From: Protonemura montana | Lineage: Eukaryota > Arthropoda > Insecta > Plecoptera > Nemouridae | Direction of reading: 5' to 3' | Length of the DNA stretch: 64,000 bases | NCBI GenBank assembly: GCA_947568835.1 | Contig: CANOQG010000002.1 | Location: forward strand, 186,001 to 250,000 | Part shown: in pieces, positions 41,401 to 53,000 of the stretch | How positions within the stretch are numbered: position 1 is the first letter of the stretch | Layout of the letters: the number at the start of each line of letters is the position of its first letter | Position numbers and translations under genes: made by a program | The notes under the pieces: model-generated | Seen by the model: only the letters and a program-made list of their open reading frames with translations | What the model was told of the DNA's origin: nothing | The model's database searches: none

Positions 41401-44173
41401 GTGCGGCGCTCGGAACATGTCCTCTGTGTGCATGGAGGACGGAAAGTGTAAGAAGAAGTTCCCCAAGTCGTTCACAGATGTGACTGTGGTCAACGAGGGG
41501 GGTTTCACCGTCTATCGCCGTCGAGAGAGCGGGCAGACGCATTCCATCTCAGGAAGAGTGGTCGACAACCGAGACGTAGTGCCTTACAACAAGTACTTAA
41601 GCTCCAAGTTTGACTGCCACCTGAACATCGAGCACTGTGGATCCGCGAAGACGGTCAAGTACCTGTGCAAGTACGTGTACAAAGGTCACGACTGTGCCAG
41701 GGTCCAGCTCCGCGTCTCTGTCCCCGCGGAGGGCGATCATGAGCCACGTCCAGCGCACGGTGCCCAGCAAGAGTTGGTGTGGGACGAGGTCTCACAGTTC
41801 ATCGACTCTCGCTACGTGAGTCCCCAAGAGGCTGCGTGGAGAATTTTCGGATTTGAAATGCACGAAAAGTCGCACACTATCATCCGTTTGGCGATCCACC
41901 TCGAGGGTGACCACATGGTCACGTTCCGTCCTGGAGACGAGGAAGCCGCAGCAGAACGCGGCAGGGCTGCGCTGACTACGCTGACGGCATGGTTTGCGCT
42001 GAATAGTAGCAACCCGGCGGCACGGCAGTACAAGTACATCGACATCCTGTACCACTTCCGTTTCGAGGGCAAAGCGTGGAAGCCACGAAAGCGAGGTGCC
42101 GGCTCCATCATCAGCCGAATGTACTCCGTGACGCCCCGGCAGATCGAGCGATACCATCTTCGTCTCCTTTTGCTACACGTCGCCGGCGCCACCTCATTCG
42201 AGGACGTGCGCACGTTCAAGGGTAGGGTTTACGCTACCTTCAAGGAAGCTGCCGTGGCACGCAACCTGCTTATGGACGACGACGAGTGGCAGAAATGTCT
42301 GCAGGAGGCGGTTGCTATAAAGATGCCAAACGAACTTCGTCAGCTGTTTGCCATCATTTGCGCGTTCTGTCAGCCTCTTGACCCGCTGTCTCTGTGGGAG
42401 CGTTTCAAGGGCGATTTCTGCGAAGATTTCGCCCGAGAACACGACCCCATCGAGGCAGAACAGTTGGCCCTGAATTCCATCCAGTCCGTCCTTGCCCTAC
42501 ACCGCCTGACCAACGCCGAAATCGGTTTGCCGGCGCCTCGAGTGCCAGTCATCGTTGCTGTCGACGAGCAGTTCGACCAGACCGCCGAAAGGGAAGAGGC
42601 CGAGGAGAACTTGGTGAAGCTCAACGGCAGGCAGCGCGTGGCATTCGACGCGGTGATGGCAGCAATCGACGACCCGAACGCCGAGCAGAGGTGCTTCTAC
42701 CTGGACGGCCCGGGCGGCAGCGGGAAGACCTTCCTATACAACACCCTCATCAGCACGCTGCGAGCCCGAGGCGAGCGAGCCGTGGCCGTCGCGTGGACGG
42801 GCATTGCGGCGAAGTTACTGAAGGGAGGGAGGACCTGCCACTCGCGATTTCGATTGCCTGTTCCGATTGTGGAAAACAGCACGTCTGGCGTGAAGCCCAA
42901 CTCCGCCGAGGGCGCTTCGCTGAGGGCGGCCAAGGTCATCATCTTGGATGAAGGACCCATGGCGCCTCTGCTGGCCCTGAACGTGATCGAGCGGACGCTA
43001 AGAGACGTGACCAACGATGAGCGTCCGTTCGGCGGAAAGGTGATCGTTATCGGCGGGGATTTTAGGCAGTGCCTCCCAGTCGTTCGAAATGGCAACCGAA
43101 CGACCATTGTCGAGCAATGCATTAAGCGTGGCGCGCTTTGGTCGTTGTTCCGCACCCTCGAGCTGCGCGCGAACATGCGCGCCAACCCAGGCGAAGTAGA
43201 GTTCGTCGAGTGGCTCTTGCGTGTCGGAAACGGAGAGATTTTGAATGACTGCCACCTCCCGGATGACACCATCGCATTACCTGTCCAATGCGTCGTGGAC
43301 TGCGTCATTGACGCCGTCTTCGGCACGAGCATTAGTGCTGCCGAGATGGCCGTGATGCAAGACCATGCCATCCTCTGCCCGAAGAACGTGGAGTCTTTGC
43401 ACATCAATGACAACGTTCTTGAGCGCCTCGAAGGTGTCGTGTTCGAATACTGCAGCGCCGACACTGTCGATGTCAGTGAAGGCGAAGATGGCGACGTTTT
43501 GGCTACCGATTATCCCGTAGAATATCTAAATTCATTAACGCCATCCGGGATGCCACCGCACAAGCTTCGTCTGAAAGTTCATGCAATCGTGATGCTCATG
43601 AGGAACGTCAACGTGAGAGCCGGCCTATGCAATGGGACTCGACTAAGCGTTGTAGCACTCCACGAGCACGTGATCGACTGCAGGATCATCGGAGGGCGCT
43701 GTGCGGGACGACGCACTTTCCTATGTAGAGTCAACTTAACTCCCTCGGACATTGGCATGCCCTTTACGATGACAAGGCGCCAGTTTCCGATCCGTCTGGC
43801 ATTCGCCATGACCATCAATAAAGCCCAGGGTCAATCTTTAAAGAGGGTGGGAATTCATTTAGAAAAACCAGTATTCGGACACGGTCAGCTATACGTGGCG
43901 CTTTCTCGGGCTCGCTCTTTGGACTCGATCTTCGTGGCAGTCGCCGGTAACGAGGCGCAGGGCAAGTTGATCGTCTCGAGCAACACCACCTTCACCAAGA
44001 ACATCGTGTACCAGGAGGTGCTCGAGATTCATGCGCCGGACCACCAGGCAGCGGATCCTTCCTCGCGTAGTGGCTATCAAGAGGCTGACCAGCAGGCCCT
44101 TGAGCAGTCGCTTAGTCAACTCGCTGTATCGGATGCGGATGAAGAAGTTCCAATGGACACCTCCTCCTCCTAA
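38492..44173 (+). CDS. RepHel-4: Helitron Rep nuclease/helicase, 1893 aa
   Basis: Same architecture as RepHel-3 but with eleven 23-residue STPR-like repeats instead of nine; the extra 46 residues are exactly two repeats, so all later residues shift by 46. Rep HUH His922/His924, tyrosines 1057/1061, Walker A Lys1412 and Walker B Asp1486-Glu1487 are all present, and the frame is uninterrupted to TAA. It has several private changes at positions where RepHel-2 and -3 agree: Lys for Thr in the helicase block TGIAATLLKGG, Leu for Pro in DIPYHF, His for Asn in ESLNIND and Val for Asp in LEGDVFEY. The first could weaken the helicase. It may be intact but less fit than RepHel-3. It ends MDTSSS like RepHel-1. 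Confidence 0.95.
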   Translation: MPPKKRVNLTSRKGGKGATARAESAAAKKRAAADERARTRETAEHADHQATASPSTSTLDEQRPFISAVLREAPVSVLKHDSLLEQAAPAFIPAFYDQPSTSRYMHSFPDNVPSGLPSLDQTQILENSVGQLQEDKNVQVAANERSARLAEKARNARQRRKAEDEAQRLLRLAQVAESKRRRLDEASEGRRLQLLAEKAESERLRLAKCTEEQRLQRLALKAEAERRRLSGEADQQRLQRLALKAEAERRRLSDEADQQRLQRLALKAESKRRHLSDEADEQRLQRLALKAESKRRRLSNEADEQRLQRLALKAESERRRFSDEADQQRLQRLALMAESKRRRLSDESEEQRLQRLSQKAVQTQSERQHETPEARESRIVAARERSQQRRNAETRDQLAAFEVEVSQRAEEEASQRAQEAELEQSQRVVVEAIDVADDQFEPDLAPVNLHPLHLEAARQDVTGVAVFHCGSMDEVCRVCGALYFAGERPSDKIYKLCCHSGNVILEPLLAYPDLMHALLTGDHCESKNFRKNIRSYNSSLSFASVGVKTDIPQGRGTYCFRVHGNIQHRIGHMGQAVQKPLYSHLYFLDAEQAKTHRMDRRQNANLLPNLLHELDALVREINPFAQGLKTLGQVEADDRIRAAAEGRPEVMAELRFVDDRRRLYENPTAHEVAVVYQSVDGGMPPLGRDIRIHTRGGFIEQLSVLSPNTDPLSYVLLFPRGEPGWQRGMPHTRQSKHSVVTLMEFYSHRLHERVGAFHPVLHAGKLTQQFMVDAYIKVEGNRLEFVIRNQKTLRAELYSGLMDHLANRAERQGCNVGKMVILPSSFIGSPRHCQQLYQDAMSIVTKFGKPDLFLTMTCNPKWPEIQTSLAAYERAEDRPDLTARVFQLKLKELMSDLTKRHVLGVPMAHFHVIEFQKRGLPHAHILVILRDEDKIRTPEEVDALICAELPDPVTEERLHKVIVSSMIHGPCGARNMSSVCMEDGKCKKKFPKSFTDVTVVNEGGFTVYRRRESGQTHSISGRVVDNRDVVPYNKYLSSKFDCHLNIEHCGSAKTVKYLCKYVYKGHDCARVQLRVSVPAEGDHEPRPAHGAQQELVWDEVSQFIDSRYVSPQEAAWRIFGFEMHEKSHTIIRLAIHLEGDHMVTFRPGDEEAAAERGRAALTTLTAWFALNSSNPAARQYKYIDILYHFRFEGKAWKPRKRGAGSIISRMYSVTPRQIERYHLRLLLLHVAGATSFEDVRTFKGRVYATFKEAAVARNLLMDDDEWQKCLQEAVAIKMPNELRQLFAIICAFCQPLDPLSLWERFKGDFCEDFAREHDPIEAEQLALNSIQSVLALHRLTNAEIGLPAPRVPVIVAVDEQFDQTAEREEAEENLVKLNGRQRVAFDAVMAAIDDPNAEQRCFYLDGPGGSGKTFLYNTLISTLRARGERAVAVAWTGIAAKLLKGGRTCHSRFRLPVPIVENSTSGVKPNSAEGASLRAAKVIILDEGPMAPLLALNVIERTLRDVTNDERPFGGKVIVIGGDFRQCLPVVRNGNRTTIVEQCIKRGALWSLFRTLELRANMRANPGEVEFVEWLLRVGNGEILNDCHLPDDTIALPVQCVVDCVIDAVFGTSISAAEMAVMQDHAILCPKNVESLHINDNVLERLEGVVFEYCSADTVDVSEGEDGDVLATDYPVEYLNSLTPSGMPPHKLRLKVHAIVMLMRNVNVRAGLCNGTRLSVVALHEHVIDCRIIGGRCAGRRTFLCRVNLTPSDIGMPFTMTRRQFPIRLAFAMTINKAQGQSLKRVGIHLEKPVFGHGQLYVALSRARSLDSIFVAVAGNEAQGKLIVSSNTTFTKNIVYQEVLEIHAPDHQAADPSSRSGYQEADQQALEQSLSQLAVSDADEEVPMDTSSS

Positions 44174-46355
44174 ATCCCATCATTGTACTATCCCTTACAT
44201 TTGCAATAGCGGTAACATTTCCTAGATAAATTTAAATTCAGTAAGGCTAGGTAGGGCAGACCAGGAACCGTGACTAGCACGGCAGGTAGCAACCCAATTC
44301 CCATATATTTCACCATGCTGACACGCTTTTCTGCTGCAGGTTTAAAGCACCGGACGCCGCATAGCCCTTTAACTTCACGACCATTGCGCTCGCATGTGGA
44401 CACTCTAACGGAACTGCTCCTCCCAGAGCTAGACAATTATGCATGTAAATTAATTGATAGCCCTATCGTAGATTTGGTAAAGGTACTTCAAATTTGAATG
44501 CTGTTTAAAAAAAAAAACAAAAAAAAAGTATATTGTACATACATTTAGTAAAGTAGTTACTTCTAACTAATAGTATTAGAAATGCAGCCTGCTGTTTTCC
44601 ATCTGCATGTCATGCATGTTCCAAAAAAAAAAAAAAAAAAACATATCGTAGATTTAGTAAAGTAGTTACTAAGTAGTAAGTAGTAGTAGTTGGTTAGTAA
44701 GTAGTTAATAGTTATGCAGCCTGCTGTTTTCTATCTGCATGTCATGCATGTCCAAAAGAAAAATAAAAAAACATATCGTAGATTTAGTAAAGTAGTTACT
44801 AAGTAGTAAGTAGTAGTAGTTGGTAAGCAAGTAGTTAATAGTTATGCAACCTGCTGTTTTCCATCTGCATGTCATGCATGTTCAAAAAAAACAAAAAAAC
44901 AAAACAAAAATATCATAGATTTAGTAAAGTAGTTACTAAGTAGTAAGTAGTAGTAGTAGTTGGTAAGTAAGTAGTTAATAGTTATGCAACCTGCTGTTTT
45001 CTATCTGCATGTTTGCAATTTTTTTAAAGTCACAATCTTACTTTCGTGTCGGTCTTTTTACTGCATGTTTCTCTCTTCTTGATTATATCTTGGAATGCCA
45101 AACCAACTAACCACCAAGCATGATAGCATTGCATCAGTCTAAAAACTGAACAATGCATCCTACCTATCCGACACAGTTGATCCTTGCATGAATCCTTGCA
45201 TCTCTCTTCTTGATTCCATCTTGGAATGCCAAACCAACTAACTACCAAGCATGATAGCATTGCACCAGTCTAAAAACTGAACAATGCATTCTACCTATCC
45301 GACACAGTTGATCCTTGCATGAATCCTTGCATGTCCGCACATCAGAGATTCCTGTTGCTTGCAACGGGCTGCACAATCTTTGATAAGGTAAGGCAGAGGC
45401 GATGTAGTGTGCGACGATCGCCATGCTGCCGGGGCGGGATGGGGGCCCCGGCATAACAAATATTTTTAAAATTCTCTCACTTAACAGCTTGAATACATTT
45501 AGAAACTTTTCATTTCTCCAAGAATGGTGCCTCGCTCTTGCCGTCTATTTTTATTTTGTTTTAGACCCCCCCTCCCCCTGCTAATCGTGGAGAAGGAACT
45601 TCTTCATGGCACCATTGCGGAGATTACTTTCAATTACGAATGAACAATGGCGATACTGCGACATGGCTGGTCTGCATTGACTGTTGCTTTCAAATGGTCA
45701 AAGTTTTCAACGCAAATCGTCGTAAACATGTGAATATTTTGCATTGACTGTTGCTTTCAAATGGTCAAAGTTTTCAACGCAAATCGTCGTAAACATGTGA
45801 ATATTTCTTATATTTGTAAAAATGATCATAATATTGGCAAATAAAAATTACAATAATGAATAGGTACATTTTTTGTGTGTTTAATCTTCAAAAAAAAACC
45901 TTCGTCACTGAAACCAAACCAAAAATATTTGTAATGATTCCTTTCTGTCCAAAAAGCACACCAAATGGTTGTGTCCTTATAAGCAATGCTGCTGGTTAGC
46001 CATCATCGTTGAAGGTACTGGCGGAAATCGGGCATAGTATGGTATATCAAGTCGTAAGGGCATAATACTTTGTTTTCTTGCCATTTTTTCAGTACTTTAT
46101 TTTGTTGTCCCATAAAAGTTTCTTAAATGTATGCGTAGAGGCTACATTAAGTGTTAAGTCTCAGTTCGGTCCCAGGGCTTAGGGACTAGATTTTGGCTTA
46201 GGCCCATATATTTTTGTCATGACTTATCCTATCGGCACATGCCCTATGGGCATAGGGTACTAGAAAAATAGTAGTGAGCTATTTGTCATTGTTAATCCAA
46301 GTTCAAAGACAATGCTAATATACTAAAATAAAACCACTAGGGATAAGAACAACAG
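44174..46355 (+). other. 3' tail of E7
   Basis: No supported gene. It holds four copies of the 135-bp-type repeat (about 44528-45010), a 131-bp tandem duplication (about 45071-45330), the GC hairpin (45427-45453), the tail module with a 68-bp tandem duplication (about 45673-45808) and the 6-bp version of the second hairpin (46239-46253). Confidence 0.7.
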
Positions 46356-46382
46356 GTGCCGTTAGGCATCGGGTACTGCTAG

Positions 46383-49300
46383 TTAACCTTATATAAAAGC
46401 CTTAAATTGTGATGTTCAACTTTTTAGTTTGTGGGTATATGGCTGGGTAGCTGGCTGGGATGTAACCGGCTGCTCTACTGTTTATGGAAATTGCGAAATT
46501 CGACTCGAAACGTACGGAAATGGGCTAGAATTTTTCAGTGTTAACTTTTACATTGGCAGGCGACACTTTCACAGCGATTTGAGAGCGTTTTCATGGTGAA
46601 AAGTTGCTAAATATGACGGCAAGATATCTCAGAGCCAGGCGATGCAGCTCGATTTTATAACTCTTTTAATACTCGAGTTTTTCTTGCCTGGAGCTCCACG
46701 GTGATTTTTCATGCATTCGTATTAAAGTTGTTGATGTAATTGAGCGAAAACACATTCAATTGCGATCGTTTTACGTGAAAAAGAATTAATTTTGCTAATA
46801 AACTGACAGCTTTGATCAATTGTTTGCTTTTTTGACACCACGGCAAGGTGTACGAAATCATAATGTATCTTTTCGGCAGTGAACCTAGGATATTCAAACG
46901 TCAAATTCAAACGTCAAAGTCAACGTCAAAGTCAACGTCAATGTCAAATTCTTTTCGAAATCTCCAGAACTGAAGGAAAAACGTGTGAAATTGGCTTATA
47001 TTGGTTCAAATTCAGGTTTACATTCCGCTACGTCTTTTTTACGGTGATTTTAAAGTGCATTATTAGAGTAAAGTATCAAAAATATTGTTGGTGTCTTGGC
47101 TAGCAAGATGAAAAATAGCCACTTGACAAGCCCGTGGCATTCTTGTGGAGGTTATTTACACGTCAAAAAGGTTTGGAAAGTTAAACAATCTATTAACACA
47201 ACTATTGGAATCTTTTGTAAATATATTTAAAGATATTTATTGTAAATAGTATACGAAAGTCAAGAAATTTCTTAAAATACGACGATTTTTCTCCATCCCC
47301 AGCCTAGACAAGATCACACAGTTGATTCCAAGCCATCAATGATATTTGTGACAATTATGTAAATCAATAACGATCCTAACTTTCTTTGCAGGTCTTTAAG
47401 ACATTAAATAGGGTTTTTAAACAAACAAAACACACTTGATTAGTTTTTTATTGATAATTTTGACAAAACTAGACTTAGAGTGACATTGACAGATCAAAGA
47501 TAAACATTTGACAGATATCTTTCATCGAATCAGGACGCCGTGGATATTTATTTTATTTTCGAGAATGCCGTGATCATTCAACAGGTATTTAAATTCAAAA
47601 CGTCATTAATGACAGAGTGCAGTTTTATCAAATCTCATCCAAATAAGCAATCTGATTTTAATATGGTTTTCTATGGAATTGTATAATATTGTGTAGTACT
47701 TTAGGGTGTAACATGGTAGTCTATGGTATAAGGTGATATTGTATGATATTGTATGGCATTCTATGTTATTCTATGGTATTCTATGGTATTCTATGATATT
47801 CTATGGTATTCTATGATATTCTATGATATTCTATGGTATTCTATAGTATTCTATGGTATTCTATGGTATACTATGGTATTCCAAGGTATTCTATGGTATT
47901 CTATGGTGTTCTATGGTATTCTTTGGAATTCTATGGAGTTCTATGGTATTCTATGATATTGTATGGTATTCTATGGTATTCTATGGAGTTCTATGGTATT
48001 CTATGGTATTCTATGGTGTTTAATGGTATTTTATGGTATTTTATGGTATTCAATGGTATTCTATGGTGTTATATGGTATTCTATGGTGTTCTATGGTATT
48101 CTTTGGTATTCTATAGTATTCTATGGTATTCTATGGATTTCTATGGTATTTTATGATATTCTATGACATTCAATGGTATTCTTTGGTATTCAATGGAGTT
48201 CTATGGTATTCTATGGAGTTCTATGTTATTCAATGGTATTCAATGGTATTCTATGGTATTCTATGGTATTCTATGGTATTCTTTAGTATTCTATGGTATT
48301 CTATGGTATTCTATGGTGTTGTATGGTATTCTATGGAATTCTATTGTATTCTGTGGTATTCTATGGTATTATATGGTATTCTTTGGTGTTTTATGGTATT
48401 CTATGAAATTCTATGGTGTTCTATGATATTCTATGGTATTCTATGGTATTTTATGGATTTCTATGGTATTCTGTGGTATTCTATGGTATTCTATGGAGTT
48501 CTATGGTATTCTATGGTATTCTATGGTGTTTAATGGTATTTTATGGTATTTTATGGTATTCAATGGTATTCTATGGTGTTATATGGTATTCTATGGTGTT
48601 CTATGGTATTCTTTGGTATTCTATAGTATTCTATGGTCTTCTATGGAGTTCTATGGTATTTTATGATATTCTATGATATTCAATGGTATTCTTTGGTATT
48701 CAATGGAGTTCTATGGTATTCTATGGAGTTCTATGTTATTCAATGGTATTCAATGGTATTCTATGGTATTCTATGGTATTCTATGGTATTCTTTAGTATT
48801 CTATGGTGTTCTTTGGTATTCTATGGTGTTGTATGGTATTCTATGGAATTCTGTGGTATTCTATGGTATTCTATGGTATTCTTTGGTGTTTTATGGTATG
48901 CTATGAAATTCTATGGTGTTCTATGATATTCTATGGGGTTCTATGGTATTCTAAGGAATTCTATGGTAAGCCATGGTATTCTATGGTATTCTATGGTATT
49001 TTATGGATTTCTATGGTATTCTATGGTATTCTATGGTATTCTATGGAGGTATATGGTATTCTTTGATCATGTTTGGTATTATATGGTATTCTATGATATT
49101 CTATGGAGTTCTATGGTATTCTATGGTATTCTATGGAGTTCTTTGGTATTCTTTGGTGTTCTATGGTATTCTATGGAATTCTATGGTAAGCCATGGTATT
49201 CTATGGTATTCTATGGTATTTTATGGAGTTCTATGGTATTCTATGGTATTCTATGGTATTCTATGGAGTTCTATGGTATTCTATGATCATGTTTGGTATT

Positions 49301-50128
49301 ACATGGTTTTCTATGGTATTTTATGGTGTTCTATGGTATTCTATGGTACCCTTTGGTATTCTATGGTATCCTATGGTATTCTATGGAATTCTATGGTAAT
49401 CTATGGTATTCTATGGTATTCTTTGGTTTTCTATGGTATTCTATGGTGTTCTATGCTATTCTATGGTATTCTATGGTATTCTTTGGTGTTCTATGGTATT
49501 TTATGGTATTTTATGGTATTTAATGGTGTTCTATTTCATTCTATGGTGTTCTATGGTATTCCATGGAATTCTTTGGTAATCTATGGTTTTCTATGGTGAT
49601 CTATGGTATTCTTTGGTGTTCTATGGTATTATTTGGTATTCTTTGGTATTCTATGGTATTCTATGGAGTTCAATGTTAGTCTATGGAATTCTATTGTATT
49701 CTATAGAGTTCAATGGTATTCTATGGTATTCTATGGTATTCTATGGAGTTCTATGGTATTCTATGGTATTCTATGGTATTCTATGGAGTTATATGGTGTT
49801 CTTTGATCATGTTTGGTATTATATGGTATTCTATGGTATTCTATGGTATTCTATGGAATTCTATGGTATACTATGGTATTCTATGGAGTTCTTTGGTATT
49901 CTATGAAATTGTATGGTTTTCTACGGTATTTTATGATATTCTATGGTATTGTATGGTATTGCATGGTACTTTTAGCTGTGGTCCTTTTTAAAGAATTTGG
50001 ATAGGGCATCAAAGAAAACTCGAGAAAGTTGTCGATGTTTTATGGATTGTTTATAATGTGGACAGTTTAAACCAAAATGCCCACACCCTCGACATCAACT
50101 GCAGCCGTTAGGCAGCGGGTACTGCTAG
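46383..50128 (+). mobile_element. E8: non-autonomous Helitron, subfamily B (3746 bp)
   Basis: It starts TTAACCTTATATAAAAG after E7's CTAG and ends with CTAG 50125-50128. The terminal hairpin is degenerate: AGCC-GTTA-GGCA leaves a 3-bp core, although CTGC and GCAG around it offer another pairing. The 5' part has the exon-like module at 47392-47584 and GTCAA-type repeats at about 46897-46949. Confidence 0.88.
47660..49965 (+). repeat. 10-bp minisatellite array in E8 with higher-order units
   Basis: TTCTATGGTA units. A block of about 440 bp (from 47981) recurs 510 bp downstream with the same order of variants (GTGTTTAATGG at 48017 and 48527; GGTGTTATATGG at about 48066 and 48576). A second block recurs at 220 bp (GGTAAGCCATGG at about 48965 and 49185; TGATCATG at about 49064, 49284 and again 49804). 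Array growth therefore used segments of hundreds of bp as well as single units. Confidence 0.93.
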
Positions 50129-53000
50129 TTAACCTTATATAAAAGCTTTAAAATTGTGATGTTCAACTTTTTAGTTTGTGGGTATATGGGTGGGTGGATG
50201 GCTGGGATGTAACCGGCCGCTCTACTGGTTATGGAAATTGCGAAATGCGACTGAAAACGTACGAAAATGGGCTAGAATTTTTCAGTATTAACTTTTCCAT
50301 TGGCAGGCGACATTTTCACAGCGATTTAAAATCGTTTTCATGGTGAAAAAATGCTAAATATGACGGCAAGATATCTCAGAGCCAGGCGATACAGCTCGAT
50401 TTTTAAAACTCTTTTAATACTCAAGATTTTCTAGCCTGGATCTCCACGGTGATTTTCCATGCATTCGTTTTAAAGTTGTTGATGTAATTGAGCGAAAACA
50501 CATTCAATTGCGATCGTTTTACGTGCAAAAATAATTAATTTTGCTAATAAACTGACAGTTTTGATCAATTGTTTGCTTTTTTGACACCACGGCAAGGTGT
50601 ACGAAATCGTGGATGTATCTTTTCGGCAGTGAACCTAGGCTATTCAAACGTCAAAGTCAACGTCAAAGTCAACGTCAATGTTAAATTATTTTCAAAATCT
50701 CCAGAACTGAATAAAAAACGTGTGAAATTGGCTTATATTGGTTCATAATTCAGGATATAATCCCGCTACGTCTTTTTCACGGTAATTCAAAGTGTATTAT
50801 TATTATTATAGTAAAGTATCAAAAATATTGTTGGTGTCTTGGCTAGCAAGATGAAAAATAGCCACTTGACAAGCCCGTGGCATTCTTGTGGAGGTTATTT
50901 ACACGTCAAAAAGGTTTGGAAAGTTAAATAATCTATTAACACAACTATTGGAATCTTTTGTAAACATATTTAAATAGATTTATTGTAAATAGTATACGAA
51001 AGACGAGAAATGTCGTGAAAATACGACGATTTTTCTTCATCCCCAGCCTAGACAAGATCACACAGTTTTTCCAAGCCATCAATGATATTTGTGACAATTA
51101 TGTAAATCAATAGCAATCCTAACTTTCTTTGCAGGTCTTTAAGACATTAGATAGGTTTTTAAACAAACAAAACACACTTAATTAGTTTTTTATTGATAAT
51201 TTTGCCAAAACTATATTAAAAGTGACATTGACAGATCAAAGATAAACATTTGACAGATATCTTTCATCGAATCAGGACGCCGTGGATATTTATTTTATTT
51301 TCGAGGATGCCGTGATCATTCAACAGGTATTAGAATTCAAAACGTCATTAATGACAGAGTGCAGTTTTATCAAATCTAATCCAAATACGCAATCTAAGTT
51401 TAATATGGTTTTTTATGGAATTGTATGGTATTGTTTAGTACTTTATGGTGTTATATGGTAGTCTATGTTATTCTATGGTATTCTATGGTAATCTTTGGAG
51501 TTATATGGTATTCTATGGTAATCTATGGTATTATATGGTATTCTATAATATTCTATGGTATTCTTTGGTATCCTATGGAGTTCTATGGTATTCTATGGAA
51601 TTCTATGGTATTCTATGGTATTCTATGGTATTCTATGAATATTCTTTTGTGTTCTATGGTATTCTATGATATTCTTTGGTATTCTATGATATTGTATAGT
51701 ATTGTAAGGTATTCTAGGAATTCTATAATATTCTATGGTATTATATGGTATTCCATGGTATTCTATGATATTCTATGTTATACTATGAAGATTCTATGGT
51801 ATTTTATGGTATTCTAGTGAGTTCTATGGTATTCTATGGTATTATATGGTGTTCTATGATATTGTTTGGTATTCTATGGTATGGTATGGTATTCTTTGGT
51901 ATTCTATGATATTGTATGGTATTATAAGGTATTATATGGTATTCTATAATATTATATGGTATTATATGGTATTATATGGATTTCTCTGGTATTCTATGGT
52001 ATTCTTTGGTATTCTATGGTATTATATGAATATTCTTTGGTATTCTATGATATTTTATGGTATTCTATGGTATTCTATCGAGTTCTATGTTATTCTATGA
52101 TATTTTATGGTATTCTATGATATTCTATGGTGTTCTATGGTATTCTATATTGTTTGGTATTCTATGGTATTCTTTGGTATTCTATGGTATTCTATCGTAT
52201 ATAATGGTATTCTATGGTATGCTTTGGTATTCTATGGAGTTCTATGGTATTCTATGGTATTGTTTGGTGTTCTATGGTATTGTTTGATATTGTTTGGTAT
52301 TCTATGGTATTCTATGGTATGCTATGGTATTCTATGATATTGTTTGGTATTCTATTATATTCTTTTAAGTTCTATGGTATTCTATGGTATTCTTTGGTAT
52401 TCTTTGGAGTTCTTTGGTATTCTATGATTTTGTTTGGTATTATTTGGTATTCTATGGAGTTCTATGGTATTCGATGGTATTGTTTGGTATTCTATGGTAT
52501 TCTATGGTATTCTATTGTATTCTATGGAGTTCTTTGGTATTCTATGATATTGGTTGGTATTCTATGGTATTCTTTGGAGTTCTATGGTATTCTATGATAC
52601 TGTTTGGTATTCTTTGAAATTCTATTGAGTTATATGGTATTCTATGGTATTCTATGGTATTCTATGGTGTTCTATGGTATTCTATGATATTGTATGGTAT
52701 TCTATGGTATTTTATGGTATTCAATGGAGTTATATGGTATTCTATGGTATAGTTTGGTATTCTATGGTGTTCTATGATATTCTATGGTATTCTATGGTAT
52801 TGTATGATATTGTATGGTATTTAACAATATTATTAGGTGTTGTTTGGCACTTTTGGTTGTGGCTCTATTTAACACTTTTGGAACGGCATCTGACAAATTT
52901 CGAAAACTTTTTAAAATAAGCTTCAAGTCAAGTAAAATATAAATCAAAATGCCCACTCCCTAAAAATCTTAAGGTGCCGTTAGGCAGCGGGTACTGCTAG
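50129..53000 (+). mobile_element. E9: non-autonomous Helitron, subfamily B (2872 bp)
   Basis: The shortest complete unit in the window. It starts TTAACCTTATATAAAAG and ends with the TGCC-GTTA-GGCA hairpin, GCGGGTACTG and CTAG 52997-53000. It has the exon-like module at 51135-51326 and GTCAA-type repeats at about 50644-50681. Its tail (about 52815-52975) is like that of E5. Confidence 0.9.
51405..52815 (+). repeat. 10-bp minisatellite array in E9
   Basis: Shorter and more heterogeneous than the other arrays, with many GGTATTATAT and GTTTGGTATTCTATG variants and several units of 9 or 11 bp (for example near 51640, 51795, 52030 and 52150) that break the strict 10-bp phase. Confidence 0.93.

Larger units (their letters stand above)
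36064..46382 (+). mobile_element. E7: complete autonomous Helitron (10,319 bp)
   Basis: It starts TTAACCTTATATAAAAG after E6's CTAG and ends with hairpin and CTAG at 46379-46382. It is near-identical to E6 over the gene and tail. It is longer because of a subfamily-B segment in the 5' region (36880-37425), two more 69-bp STPR units in the gene, one more 135-bp tail repeat, and tail duplications of 131 bp (about 45071-45330) and 68 bp (about 45673-45808). Confidence 0.93.
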
